NCBI GenBank assembly: GCA_014872805.1
Contig: WKFN01000011.1
Location: 1-64,000 of the forward strand
Length of the DNA: 64,000 bases
From: Opacimonas sp014872805
Lineage (GTDB): Bacteria > Pseudomonadota > Gammaproteobacteria > Enterobacterales > Alteromonadaceae
Reading direction: 5' to 3'
Below, piece by piece: positions 44,562-53,548 of the stretch; the first letter of the stretch is position 1, and each line of letters opens with the position of its first letter. The translations under genes were made by a program, and so were the position numbers. A model generated the notes under the pieces. It did not search any database, was not told where the DNA came from, and worked only from the letters and a program-made list of their open reading frames with translations.

Positions 44562-45327
44562 TAAAGAAACTTTAGGAAGAACGGTTGGCGTTGTCCTAGC
44601 AGTTTGTCTAGTGTGCTCAATTGTTGTATCAAGTGCGGCGGTTGGCTTGCGCTCACTACAACAGTCAAACGCAGCAGTAGATAAGAAAACGAACATTTTA
44701 ACCGCAGCCGGTTTGTATGAAGCCGGCATGTCAAAAGCGGCAGTCAAAGAACGCTATGCAGCGCGAGTTGAAGAAAAATTCGTTGATCTAGCGACAGGCG
44801 AATACGTCGAAAATCCTGTAGCGGATACTGGTAAGCCTTTTGACATGTATGGCAAGTTAGCGAAGGATCCTAATACCAGTGTAAAAGTTGAAGGAAATGT
44901 CGGCTTTTCTCGTCGATCTGCGGTAGCAAACGTCTTCCATATAAAAGCGGAAGATGGTTCAATTTCTCGCATCATTTTGCCAGTACATGGATCAGGTCTT
45001 TGGGATTTAATGTATGGTTTCCTAGCGGTAAGCTCGGACGGTAATACCATCGAAGAATTAGTCTACTACCAACACAAAGAAACTCCTGGATTAGGTGGCG
45101 AAATTCAAAACCCTGCATGGATGGCCAAGTGGAATGGTAAGAAAATTTTTGATAATGGTGAAGTTGCTATCAAAGTCAAAAAGCAAGCCGGTTCTGATAA
45201 CCCGTACGCAGTTGATGCGCTTTCAGGTGCTACTCTAACGTCGAATGGTGTTTCCAATACACTTCAGTATTGGGCGGGCGAAAACGGTTTCGGTCCATAT
45301 TTAGAAAGACAGTCTTGGAAATCATAA
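44551..45327 (+). CDS. nqrC: Na+-translocating NADH:quinone reductase subunit C
   Basis: NqrC has one N-terminal membrane helix (residues 10-33) and a periplasmic FMN-binding domain. The second flavinylation motif is DALSGATLTS, placing FMN on Thr228. The GTG at 44551 is the likely start: it gives MSANKETLGR, the family N-terminus, and has GGAGGG 7 bases upstream. A longer frame opening at 44470 is rejected. The product is 258 residues. GTG start and overlap with nqrB imply coupled translation. Confidence 0.95.
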   Translation: MSANKETLGRTVGVVLAVCLVCSIVVSSAAVGLRSLQQSNAAVDKKTNILTAAGLYEAGMSKAAVKERYAARVEEKFVDLATGEYVENPVADTGKPFDMYGKLAKDPNTSVKVEGNVGFSRRSAVANVFHIKAEDGSISRIILPVHGSGLWDLMYGFLAVSSDGNTIEELVYYQHKETPGLGGEIQNPAWMAKWNGKKIFDNGEVAIKVKKQAGSDNPYAVDALSGATLTSNGVSNTLQYWAGENGFGPYLERQSWKS

Positions 45328-45339
45328 GGGGCATAACTC

Positions 45340-45975
45340 ATGGCGAGTAACGCAAAAGAAATGAAAAAAGCCCTCTTTGGGCCGATCATCGATTCAAACC
45401 CCATTGCACTGCACGTACTTGGTATTTGCTCTGCACTGGCGATCACTACAAAGCTAGAAACGGCTTTGGTTATGTCATTGGCATTAACCTCTGTATTAGC
45501 TTTTTCTAACTTATTTATATCCATTATTCGCAATCACATTCCATCGAGCGTGCGTATCATCATCCAGATGACTATCATCGCGTCTTTGGTAATCGTGGTT
45601 GACCAAATTTTGAAAGCCTATTCATACGAGATTTCTAAACAACTCTCGGTATTCGTTGGTTTGATTATTACCAACTGTATTGTAATGGGGCGTGCTGAAG
45701 CGTATGCAATGAAGTCACCACCAATGATGAGCTTGCTTGACGGAATTGGTAACGGCTTAGGTTATTCATTTATCCTGATCGTTATTGGTACTATCAAGGA
45801 GTTGTTTGGCTTTGGTACTATCTTGGGCTTTGAAATTTTACCATTGGTCACTAACGGTGGCTGGTATCAAGCAAATGGTCTGTTAATCTTACCATTTAGC
45901 TCATTCTTCTTAATCGGCGGTATGATTTGGTTTATCCGTACCATTCGCCCTGAACAGGTCGAACCTAAGGACTAA
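45340..45975 (+). CDS. nqrD: Na+-translocating NADH:quinone reductase subunit D
   Basis: A 211-residue six-helix membrane protein homologous to NqrE and to RnfE. NqrD and NqrE together coordinate the iron centre inside the membrane through conserved cysteines (LGICSALAITTKLE and ITNCIVMGRAEAYAM). The start follows a GGGGC sequence and the gene abuts nqrE with a two-base gap. Confidence 0.97.
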   Translation: MASNAKEMKKALFGPIIDSNPIALHVLGICSALAITTKLETALVMSLALTSVLAFSNLFISIIRNHIPSSVRIIIQMTIIASLVIVVDQILKAYSYEISKQLSVFVGLIITNCIVMGRAEAYAMKSPPMMSLLDGIGNGLGYSFILIVIGTIKELFGFGTILGFEILPLVTNGGWYQANGLLILPFSSFFLIGGMIWFIRTIRPEQVEPKD

Positions 45976-45977
45976 TC

Positions 45978-46586
45978 ATGGAACATTATGTTGGATTATT
46001 AGTGCGCTCAATTTTTGTTGAGAACATGGCACTATCACTTTTCTTAGGGATGTGTACTTTTCTAGCAGTTTCTAAAAAAGTTGCAACCTCAATGGGTCTA
46101 GGTGTTGCGGTAATCGTGGTATTGGGAATCTCAGTACCGGTTAACCAAGTTATCTATACCAATATTCTTGCACCTGGCGCGCTTGCTTGGGCCGGTTTCC
46201 CTGATGCGGATTTAAGCTTCTTAAGCTTCTTGACGTTCATCGGTGTTATCGCAGCTTTGGTACAAATCTTGGAGATGAGCTTAGATAAGTTCTTCCCTGC
46301 GTTGTACAACGCACTTGGTATATTCTTACCATTGATTACCGTAAACTGTGCCATTTTTGGTGGTGTCGCATTTGCTGTACAGCGTGAATATAACGTTACC
46401 GAAAGCTTTGTGTATGGTATTGGTTCAGGTATTGGTTGGGCACTTGCTATCGTGTTATTAGCGGCAGTTCGTGAAAAGCTGAAATACGCGGATATGCCTG
46501 ATGGTATTCGTGGTCTTGGTTCGGTATTTATGATTGCAGGTCTAATGGCATTGGGCTTTCAGTCATTCACCGGCATCGCAATTTAA
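45978..46586 (+). CDS. nqrE: Na+-translocating NADH:quinone reductase subunit E
   Basis: The 202-residue six-helix subunit pairs with NqrD in antiparallel topology; cysteines in FLGMCTFLAVSKK and TVNCAIFGGVAF are the conserved iron ligands. It takes electrons from the NqrF iron-sulfur cluster towards the flavins in NqrC and NqrB. Confidence 0.97.
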   Translation: MEHYVGLLVRSIFVENMALSLFLGMCTFLAVSKKVATSMGLGVAVIVVLGISVPVNQVIYTNILAPGALAWAGFPDADLSFLSFLTFIGVIAALVQILEMSLDKFFPALYNALGIFLPLITVNCAIFGGVAFAVQREYNVTESFVYGIGSGIGWALAIVLLAAVREKLKYADMPDGIRGLGSVFMIAGLMALGFQSFTGIAI

Positions 46587-46601
46587 TAGGGAAGCTAGAT
46601 T

Positions 46602-47831
46602 ATGAATATAGAAGTTATCCTCGGCGTAGGTATGTTTATCGTCATTGTTCTTGCGCTTGTATTTATCATCATGTTTGCCAAGTCAAAACTTGTGGCTTCA
46701 GGTGATGTCAAAATTACAGTAAACGGTGATCCAGAAAAAACCATCGTTGCAGCACCTGGTGGTAAATTACTTGGCGCACTAGCTGATTCAGGTATCTTTG
46801 TATCGTCAGCTTGTGGCGGTGGTGGCTCTTGTGGTCAATGTCATGTAACCGTCAAAGAAGGTGGTGGCGAAATTCTTCCTACTGAATTAGACCATATCTC
46901 TAAGCGTGAAGCGAAAGAGGGTTGTCGACTATCATGTCAAGTTGCGGTTAAGCAAGACATGGATATTGAGTTACCAGAAGAAATCTTCGGTGTTAAGAAA
47001 TGGGAATGTGAAGTTATCTCGAACAATAACGAGGCAACTTTCATTAAAGAACTTAAGCTTGCAATCCCGGATGGTGAATCGGTACCATTCCGTGCAGGTG
47101 GTTACATTCAGATTGAGGCGCCACCTCACCACGTTAAGTACAAAGACTTTGATATCCCAGATGAATATCGCCCAGATTGGAATCACTTTGGCTTCTTTGA
47201 CGTGGAGTCAAAAGTAGACGAAGAAACCATTCGTGCATACTCGATGGCAAACTACCCGGAAGAAGAAGGCATTATTATGTTGAACGTGCGTATTGCTACG
47301 CCGCCACCTAATAACCTAAGCCTACCTGCTGGTAAAATGTCCTCGTTTATTTGGAGCCTCAAAGAAGGCGACAAAGTAACAATTTCAGGTCCATTTGGTG
47401 AGTTCTTTGCCAAAGATACTGATGCTGAAATGGTATTCGTTGGTGGTGGTGCTGGTATGGCGCCAATGCGTTCGCACATCTTTGACCAACTACGTCGCAT
47501 CAAAACGGATCGCAAGATGTCGTTTTGGTATGGTGCGCGTTCCAAACGTGAAATGTTCTATGTTGAAGATTTTGATATGCTGGCAAAAGAGAACGATAAT
47601 TTTGACTGGTATGTTGCATTATCTGATCCACAACCAGAGGACAATTGGGAAGGCTATACTGGTTTTATCCACAATGTCTTATTGGAAAATTACCTCAAAG
47701 ATCATCCAGCGCCAGAAGACTGTGAGTTCTATATGTGTGGTCCGCCTATGATGAACGCGGCCGTCATTAACATGCTTAAAGATTTGGGTGTTGAAGACGA
47801 AAATATTATGTTAGATGACTTCGGTGGCTAA
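46602..47831 (+). CDS. nqrF: Na+-translocating NADH:quinone reductase subunit F
   Basis: NqrF is the electron entry subunit. One N-terminal helix (residues 5-26) anchors it; the ferredoxin-like domain has Cys71, Cys77, Cys80 and Cys112 for the 2Fe-2S cluster (SACGGGGSCGQCH); then come the FAD domain (RAYSMANYPEE) and the NADH domain (FVGGGAGMAPMRSH, FYMCGPPMMNAA). The 409-residue length is usual. A terminator follows, before apbE. Confidence 0.98.
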   Translation: MNIEVILGVGMFIVIVLALVFIIMFAKSKLVASGDVKITVNGDPEKTIVAAPGGKLLGALADSGIFVSSACGGGGSCGQCHVTVKEGGGEILPTELDHISKREAKEGCRLSCQVAVKQDMDIELPEEIFGVKKWECEVISNNNEATFIKELKLAIPDGESVPFRAGGYIQIEAPPHHVKYKDFDIPDEYRPDWNHFGFFDVESKVDEETIRAYSMANYPEEEGIIMLNVRIATPPPNNLSLPAGKMSSFIWSLKEGDKVTISGPFGEFFAKDTDAEMVFVGGGAGMAPMRSHIFDQLRRIKTDRKMSFWYGARSKREMFYVEDFDMLAKENDNFDWYVALSDPQPEDNWEGYTGFIHNVLLENYLKDHPAPEDCEFYMCGPPMMNAAVINMLKDLGVEDENIMLDDFGG

Positions 47832-47846
47832 CAACTAACGACCAAG

Positions 47847-47873
47847 GAGCCGGCTTATGTCGGCTCTTTTTTT
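47847..47873 (+). terminator. Terminator between nqrF and apbE
   Basis: Stem GAGCCG / CGGCTC with an 8-base loop and seven T. It lies 15 bases after nqrF, so apbE and nqrM are reached by read-through or have a separate promoter, which would keep their level below that of the pump subunits. Confidence 0.85.
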
Positions 47874-47888
47874 ATCGGGTAAACAAAA

Positions 47889-48902
47889 ATGATGAAACAT
47901 GTATTGGTTTTGCTTGTTTGTATGGTGCTGTGGTCATGCAGTCAACAAACCCCTGAAAAAAATGAGTCATTCCTAAATGGCAACACCATGGGTACGACAT
48001 ATAACGTAAAATACCACGGAGGTGATGCCCCATCATCTGACGTATTGCACAGACAAATTAATGACGCACTAATTCGTATTAATCAGCTCATGTCGACATA
48101 CATACCAGACTCTGAACTGTCACGTTTTAATCAATTGTCAGCGGGTCAACCTATGTTATTGAGTGCCGAGACATTATTGGTCATTGAAGAAGCGAAGCGA
48201 CTAGCAATATTATCCAATGGTGCGTTAGATGTTACAATAGGACCGTTAGTCAACCTGTGGGGATTTGGTCCACAAAAGCGTCCAGAAAAAATCCCAACTC
48301 AGGGCCAAATTGATGCGGCTAAGGCGCTGATGGGCTTAGAGAACATCCAAATTAACAATGGTGTTGCTACGAAACAAATTGACGGTATCTACGTAGATTT
48401 GTCACCTATAGCAAAAGGTTATGGGGTCGATGTATTGGCCGAGATATTAGAGTCTTACAATATTGACAATTATCTTGTTGAAATTGGTGGTGAAATGCGT
48501 GTTTCCGGTAACAAGCAAAATGGTTCAGCTTGGCGTATTGCAATCGAAAAGCCCTTAAGTGAGCAACGTGCGATTCAAAAGGTGATTTCTATTGGAAATA
48601 ATGCCATTGCGACCTCGGGTGATTATCGTAATTATTATGAAGAAGATGGCATTCGCTATTCGCATCTTATCAATCCAACTACAGGCCGTCCTATACAACA
48701 TAAATTAGTCTCTGTAACTGTAGTACATGAAACATCAATGGTAGCTGATGGGCTTGCAACAGCTTTGAGTATCATGGGTACTGAGGAAGCCAAACTGTTA
48801 GCAGAAAGCGAAGATTTAGCTGTTTTATTGATAACCAAATCGGACAACGGATTTGTGGAGTATCGCTCGCCAGTATTTGACCAACTTGTTACAATACATT
48901 AA
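47889..48902 (+). CDS. apbE: FAD:protein FMN transferase ApbE (lipoprotein)
   Basis: ApbE attaches FMN to threonines of NqrB and NqrC in the periplasm using FAD and magnesium. The 337-residue product starts with a lipoprotein signal (lipobox LWSC, Cys17). Motifs include NTMGTTYNVKY, DSELSRFN, DVTIGPLVNLWGFGP, DLSPIAKGYGVD, IEIGGEMR-like VEIGGEMRVSG, and SHLINPTTGRP, which carry the FAD and metal sites. The gene lies directly behind nqrF, with nqrM next, the usual maturation pair for Na+-NQR. Confidence 0.96.
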   Translation: MMKHVLVLLVCMVLWSCSQQTPEKNESFLNGNTMGTTYNVKYHGGDAPSSDVLHRQINDALIRINQLMSTYIPDSELSRFNQLSAGQPMLLSAETLLVIEEAKRLAILSNGALDVTIGPLVNLWGFGPQKRPEKIPTQGQIDAAKALMGLENIQINNGVATKQIDGIYVDLSPIAKGYGVDVLAEILESYNIDNYLVEIGGEMRVSGNKQNGSAWRIAIEKPLSEQRAIQKVISIGNNAIATSGDYRNYYEEDGIRYSHLINPTTGRPIQHKLVSVTVVHETSMVADGLATALSIMGTEEAKLLAESEDLAVLLITKSDNGFVEYRSPVFDQLVTIH

Positions 48903-48920
48903 GTCACACAGGATTACATC

Positions 48921-49154
48921 ATGAGTACGTTTATTTTAGCGTTTGTATTTTTTGTTGCGATGGTCGTTGCCATGGCAGTGGGTTATTTAGTTCAGAAAAA
49001 GACTATATCAGGCAGCTGTGGTGGCTTAGGCGCATTAGGCATTGCAAAAGCTTGCGACTGCCCTGAACCGTGTGATCGCAAAAAAGCACGAATGGAACGC
49101 GAAGCCGCTCGGCAGAAAAAAATTGCAGAATGGGAAAAGGATAAAATTCTTTAA
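48921..49154 (+). CDS. nqrM: Na+-NQR maturation protein NqrM
   Basis: The 77-residue protein has one N-terminal membrane helix (residues 3-23) and a cysteine cluster SCGGLGALGIAKACDCPEPCDRKK-type, with Cys34, Cys47, Cys49 and Cys53 by position, then a charged helical tail. NqrM is needed for assembly of Na+-NQR and is thought to deliver iron to the NqrD/NqrE centre. It follows apbE by 18 bases in the same operon. Confidence 0.95.
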   Translation: MSTFILAFVFFVAMVVAMAVGYLVQKKTISGSCGGLGALGIAKACDCPEPCDRKKARMEREAARQKKIAEWEKDKIL

Positions 49155-49216
49155 TTCAAGACATAACGCTTTATTTTATGTTACGTTAGAAAAAATTACA
49201 TAACAATAAAAGCGAC

Positions 49217-51967
49217 ATGATTCGGTTAATTTCTTTTCTAACAATTTGCTTTTTATCTTTTTATAGTCACTCTCAGTCCTCTGGGAGTGATTCCTACAAA
49301 TACTTATTCGGTGATGTCCCTAAACAGTTCACACCCGTTCACAAGTCAGCTAAACGTGCACTCTCACCTGGATTTTATCAACAAAATGTGACCCGTAATG
49401 GACTGGACTTTATCAGCATCACTACTCAAGGGCACTCTACTGGTATCAGCGAGTATCAAGGGCACGGTCAATACTGGATTGAGTTCGCTACGCCAGATGG
49501 TATCCACTCCGTCGATATTGCTCGTGACGGTAACATTCATGGTTTGTTTGACGGCGATGTAATTGGTGCGGCCAAGCTCGCGCGTCAGCCACAATATCAA
49601 GCCTTACAAGTTGATGATACCATTATTGTTGACATTATGTTGTTATATACTCCAAACATCGTGGCCGCATATCCGGGTGAATTGACCGAAACACTTTTAG
49701 CCCACTTAATTAACAAAGCAAATCAGGCCTTTGTAAACAGTGATATCAACGTTCAGCTGCGCTTAGTACAAACCCACTTTGTCGATTACCGCACGGGGTC
49801 TAATTTTCAAGCTATTGACGATTTGACCGCAGCACTTAATAACGAACCTTCAGACAATAGTCTTGAGCAAGTGGATGAACTAAGAGATGCGATGGGTGCA
49901 GATATTGTTGCGATGATCCGTACTCATGATTTGATTGAACGCGAAGTCTGTGGCGTGGCGAGATTCCCCAGTACCGAAATAGATGTATTAGTGAATATTT
50001 CAAATGTCGGGATCAGCGGTGGGTCAAATTGCATCGACACCTTTACACATGAAATTGGTCACAATTTTGGTGCTGGACATCAAGCTTTGGATGGGCAAAG
50101 TCAAGGAGCATTAGCTAATTCAGGTGCATTGCTAATCCCTGGTAAATTCAACACTGTAATGTCATCCATTGGCACAGGCGATAACAATCGTAATTTAAAA
50201 CTCAATGTGTTCTCTAATTTAGATAACCAATGTGGCGGTCGTGTCTGTGGCGACGAAGCGTTCGCCAACAACGCGAGTACTGTAGAAGCGTTTGCATTGC
50301 AAAACGCGAATTTACGCGAGGCGACGATTCCATTCGAAAACTTTAGCTTGCCACTGAAAACTTTTCCCGATAGTGATAATGATACGGTAGACGATCGCTT
50401 CGATGTCTTCCCACATTTGGCAACAGAAACAGCTGATGCGGATAATGATGGCGTCGGCGACAACACAGATGTATTTGCCAATGACCCGACGGAGTTTCTC
50501 GACACTGATGGCGATGGGATTGGTAACACGGCTGACAATGATGATGACAATGATGGTGTATTGGATAGTACAGACGCGCTCCCGTTAAATGCGCAAGAGT
50601 CGGTTGATTCCGATGGTGATGGTGTCGGTGCGAACACTGATGCATTGGAAAATGATTTCAGAGAATTTTTGGATAATGATGGTGATGGTATAGGCAATCG
50701 CGCAGATCCAGATGATGACAATGATGGCTTGCCTGATTTTTATCAATCTGAGTCTTTAAGTGATTATGATGTTATTGTTGTGAGTGCTGATTCGGATGAG
50801 CTGCTCTCTTTTGATGCCAGCACCGGCGCATTTAATGAGGTCATTGCAACACTAGCAGAAGGCAGTCTTACTTTTCGCAGTGATCTTGTCGTCACGCAAA
50901 ATCAAGCGCAGGTGTTGTTTATTGCGCAAAGTGATGTGTATCGCTTAGATCGTCAAACTGGTGAGGTCAGTGTACTTTTGGACCGCAGTGAGCTGTTTGC
51001 TAACTTCCCAGAGCATATTAGTCTGGTGGATGATGAGCGCCTAGTCGTGACGAACTCACGTTTTAATTTTGAAGTCATTGAGATATTTGATTTGACTTCA
51101 TCCGGCAATGTATTGACTTTTCAAAAGTTTATCGAAGGGGTGCAGCGCGATGTGAACATTCTTACCTCCCAAAGAATGATGGTTACAGACCGTTTAAATA
51201 ACCGTGTCGACATTGTTAGCCTGATTGATTCCGCTTCTGAACTAACGTTTTTTAGTGATGAGCTAATGGATAAACCCGAATACATCGACCGAACGAGTGT
51301 TGGCCATACTCTTGTTTCTACATCAGGTAATGAAGTCAATTCTTATCGCGGTACTGGGGCCTATCGCGGTCAAATTGTCCGCGGTGATCAGTATGGCATC
51401 GATCAAATTGGTTGTTTAGTGATTGGACCTGAAGATATTTTGTTTGTCTGTGACCCCAATAACAATCGTATTTTAGCATTTGATGCTAACTCAGGACAGT
51501 TCTTCGGCGAAATCATTAACGACAGTGGCTCATCATTGGCAAGGCCTGTGGGCGTTGCCTTTGTTGCAAAAGCCAATGATTCAACGCCGTATGACGTAGA
51601 TTTCGATATCGATTCGGATGGCGTTCTGAATGCGGATGATGCGTTTCCTCGCGATCCTAGTGAATCGTTAGACACGGATGGTGACGGCATTGGCAATAAT
51701 GAAGATACTGATGATGACAATGATGGGATGCCAGATACCTATGAGAATCAGTATAATTTTGACCCAATAGATCCACGTGACGCAACACAAGATGCGGATG
51801 GTGATGGCTCGAGTAACCTAGCTGAGTACACCATTGGTTCCAACCCTCGAGTCAAATCGCAAACCGAATTGGAACAACGTAATTCAGGTGGGGGCGGTGG
51901 CTCATTACAATGGTGGTGGTTACTCCTGTGCACATTAATGGTCGGGCGTAGATTCCTTTCTAAGTAA
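49217..51967 (+). CDS. Secreted reprolysin-like metalloprotease with TSP3 repeats and GlyGly-CTERM
   Basis: The 916-residue protein has a signal peptide (1-19), a propeptide-like part, and a zinc protease domain (about 130-320) with HEIGHNFGAGH at 278-288, the adamalysin/reprolysin type. Residues 380-500 are Asp-rich thrombospondin type 3 calcium repeats (DTDGDGIGNTAD); 505-790 look like a beta-propeller of NHL type (SADSDELLSFDASTGAFNE); 795-870 hold more TSP3 repeats; and the end GGGGGSLQWWWLLLCTLMVGRR is a GlyGly-CTERM signal: glycine run, hydrophobic helix, basic tail. Such proteins pass through type II secretion and are processed by rhombosortase. A propeller between two TSP3 blocks is unusual. 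No rhombosortase is in the window. Confidence 0.88.
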   Translation: MIRLISFLTICFLSFYSHSQSSGSDSYKYLFGDVPKQFTPVHKSAKRALSPGFYQQNVTRNGLDFISITTQGHSTGISEYQGHGQYWIEFATPDGIHSVDIARDGNIHGLFDGDVIGAAKLARQPQYQALQVDDTIIVDIMLLYTPNIVAAYPGELTETLLAHLINKANQAFVNSDINVQLRLVQTHFVDYRTGSNFQAIDDLTAALNNEPSDNSLEQVDELRDAMGADIVAMIRTHDLIEREVCGVARFPSTEIDVLVNISNVGISGGSNCIDTFTHEIGHNFGAGHQALDGQSQGALANSGALLIPGKFNTVMSSIGTGDNNRNLKLNVFSNLDNQCGGRVCGDEAFANNASTVEAFALQNANLREATIPFENFSLPLKTFPDSDNDTVDDRFDVFPHLATETADADNDGVGDNTDVFANDPTEFLDTDGDGIGNTADNDDDNDGVLDSTDALPLNAQESVDSDGDGVGANTDALENDFREFLDNDGDGIGNRADPDDDNDGLPDFYQSESLSDYDVIVVSADSDELLSFDASTGAFNEVIATLAEGSLTFRSDLVVTQNQAQVLFIAQSDVYRLDRQTGEVSVLLDRSELFANFPEHISLVDDERLVVTNSRFNFEVIEIFDLTSSGNVLTFQKFIEGVQRDVNILTSQRMMVTDRLNNRVDIVSLIDSASELTFFSDELMDKPEYIDRTSVGHTLVSTSGNEVNSYRGTGAYRGQIVRGDQYGIDQIGCLVIGPEDILFVCDPNNNRILAFDANSGQFFGEIINDSGSSLARPVGVAFVAKANDSTPYDVDFDIDSDGVLNADDAFPRDPSESLDTDGDGIGNNEDTDDDNDGMPDTYENQYNFDPIDPRDATQDADGDGSSNLAEYTIGSNPRVKSQTELEQRNSGGGGGSLQWWWLLLCTLMVGRRFLSK

Positions 51968-52015
51968 ACAAAGATTTATGAGGTGGTGCGGTGTTGACCG
52001 CTTTGTATTTAAAAA

Positions 52016-53071
52016 ATGCGAAAGATCATACATATCGACATGGATTGCTTCTATGCAGCAGTGGAAGGCCGGGATAATCCAGCATTGCGAGACATTCCTA
52101 TCGCGATTGGTGGCAGTTCCGATAGGCGCGGTGTGATTGCAACATGTAACTACCCTGCGCGTGCTTTTGGCGTGCGCTCAGCCATGTCTACTGCGCACGC
52201 TTTAAGGCTTTGTCCTGACCTCACTTTAGTCAAAGGGCGCATGGATGTGTATAAGCAGGTCAGTGATCAAATCCGTGAGATTTTTTCTCGTTATACCGAA
52301 ATCATTGAGCCGCTATCATGGGATGAAGCGTATCTAGATGTGACGCATGTGACTCATTGTAACGGCTCGGCTACATTAATCGCGCAAGATATTCGGCGCA
52401 CTATCGAACGAGAAATTGGTATCACTGCATCTGCTGGCGTCGCGCCAATCAAGTTTGTTGCAAAAGTCGCCAGTGATGAAAATAAACCCAACGGGATATG
52501 TGTTATCACACCAGGCGAGTTGAATGAATTCGTCGCACGAATGCCACTGCACAAAATCCCAGGGGTAGGTAAAGTCACACTGGAGCAGCTTAATAATTTA
52601 GGATTGTTTACTTGCGCAGATGTGCGTCAATTTCCGTTTACTCGATTACACAAAACGTTAGGAAAGTTTGGTGCAATATTATGGAATCGCTGTCATGCGA
52701 TAGATGATAGAGAAATCAATGTCGAACGCGTGCGCAAATCCATTGGTGTTGAGCGCACGTTAAATGAAGACATTCTTACGCGCAAAGAGGTAGAAGAGGT
52801 GATTGCTTATCTTCTGCCCAAGATTGAGCAGCGCATTGCGCACAATGATGCCGAAAATCGAATTAAAAGCCAAGGTATTAAACTCAAGTTCGATGATTTT
52901 CAACTCACCACCATCGAGCATTCGCGTCCATTTTATGATGCGTCGTACTTCAACGAACTATTATCAGAGATTTTGCTGAGGAGGAAAGAGCGAGGGATAC
53001 GTTTAGTGGGGTTGCACGTTGGCTTAAAAGACGAGAGCGACATCGAGCAACTTTTATTGCCCTTTGATTAA
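52016..53071 (+). CDS. dinB: DNA polymerase IV
   Basis: DinB is a Y-family translesion polymerase. The 351-residue product has the catalytic acids Asp8 (HIDMDCFYAAVE) and Asp103/Glu104 (SWDEAYLD), the steric-gate region, a helix-hairpin-helix (HKIPGVGKVTLEQL) and the little-finger domain; the C-terminus LLLPFD is a beta-clamp-binding motif of the QLxLF type. No clear LexA box is visible in the 48 bases upstream. Its stop codon overlaps that of the converging frameshifted gene. Confidence 0.97.
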   Translation: MRKIIHIDMDCFYAAVEGRDNPALRDIPIAIGGSSDRRGVIATCNYPARAFGVRSAMSTAHALRLCPDLTLVKGRMDVYKQVSDQIREIFSRYTEIIEPLSWDEAYLDVTHVTHCNGSATLIAQDIRRTIEREIGITASAGVAPIKFVAKVASDENKPNGICVITPGELNEFVARMPLHKIPGVGKVTLEQLNNLGLFTCADVRQFPFTRLHKTLGKFGAILWNRCHAIDDREINVERVRKSIGVERTLNEDILTRKEVEEVIAYLLPKIEQRIAHNDAENRIKSQGIKLKFDDFQLTTIEHSRPFYDASYFNELLSEILLRRKERGIRLVGLHVGLKDESDIEQLLLPFD

Positions 53072-53465
53072 GTCTCTTGGGTACGGACGACCTCGATGAT
53101 TTCTGTGGTCGAAATCGACGGAGTACGTGGCAGATAAATCACCTCACATTGATCCCTGTGTTCGTCAAAACGACCTACCCAATCATCTCCCATGACCAAT
53201 ATATCAGCATCATACTGTTCAATATAGTTTCGCTTTAATTCTAAGGATTCTTCGAAGAAGACTTCATCTACGCAAGATAAGGACTCGATGATTTTTTGCG
53301 CGAGGTTTGGTTATAAATGGGGTTACGTCCCTTCTTAGACATATTTAACGCATCTGACGACACACCAACAATCAAATAATCACCGTAAGTGCGGGCGCGC
53401 TCTAAAATATGCACATGACCAATATGGAATACGTCAAATGTCCCGAAGGTGATTACTTTTTTCAT
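53068..53465 (-). pseudogene. Glycerol-3-phosphate cytidylyltransferase-like gene, frameshifted
   Basis: From ATG 53465 the frame reads MKKVITFGTFDVFHIGHVHILERA, the TagD-type nucleotidyltransferase N-terminus with its HxGH site, up to KKGRNPIYNQ. The frame then runs into a stop at about 53268, but an adjacent frame continues the family sequence without break: KIIESLSCVDEVFFEES, ELKRNYIEQYDADILVMGDDW, RTPSISTTEI, stopping at 53068. One missing A in the run after IYNQ (about 53310) explains the shift; restored, the product is about 132 residues, the normal family length. Both halves are intact otherwise, so this is a very recent mutation or a sequencing error. Substrate of the intact protein (CTP:glycerol-3-phosphate or related) is uncertain. 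Confidence 0.85.
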
Positions 53466-53548
53466 GAATGTCTCTTTGTTCAATAACTTCGATTATAATA
53501 TCATGCTCTAAGTAATTATTTTTCAGAAATTCTGATTAAGGTAAAGGT

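Noticed and set aside
50101..50721. 206-codon minus-strand open frame rich in serine and proline
   Set aside because: It is the shadow of the Asp/Gly-rich TSP3 repeats of the metalloprotease on the other strand.
53268..53483. Stand-alone 71-residue nucleotidyltransferase fragment
   Set aside because: It is the first half of the frameshifted gene; the second half continues in the next frame, so it is reported as one broken gene starting at 53465.
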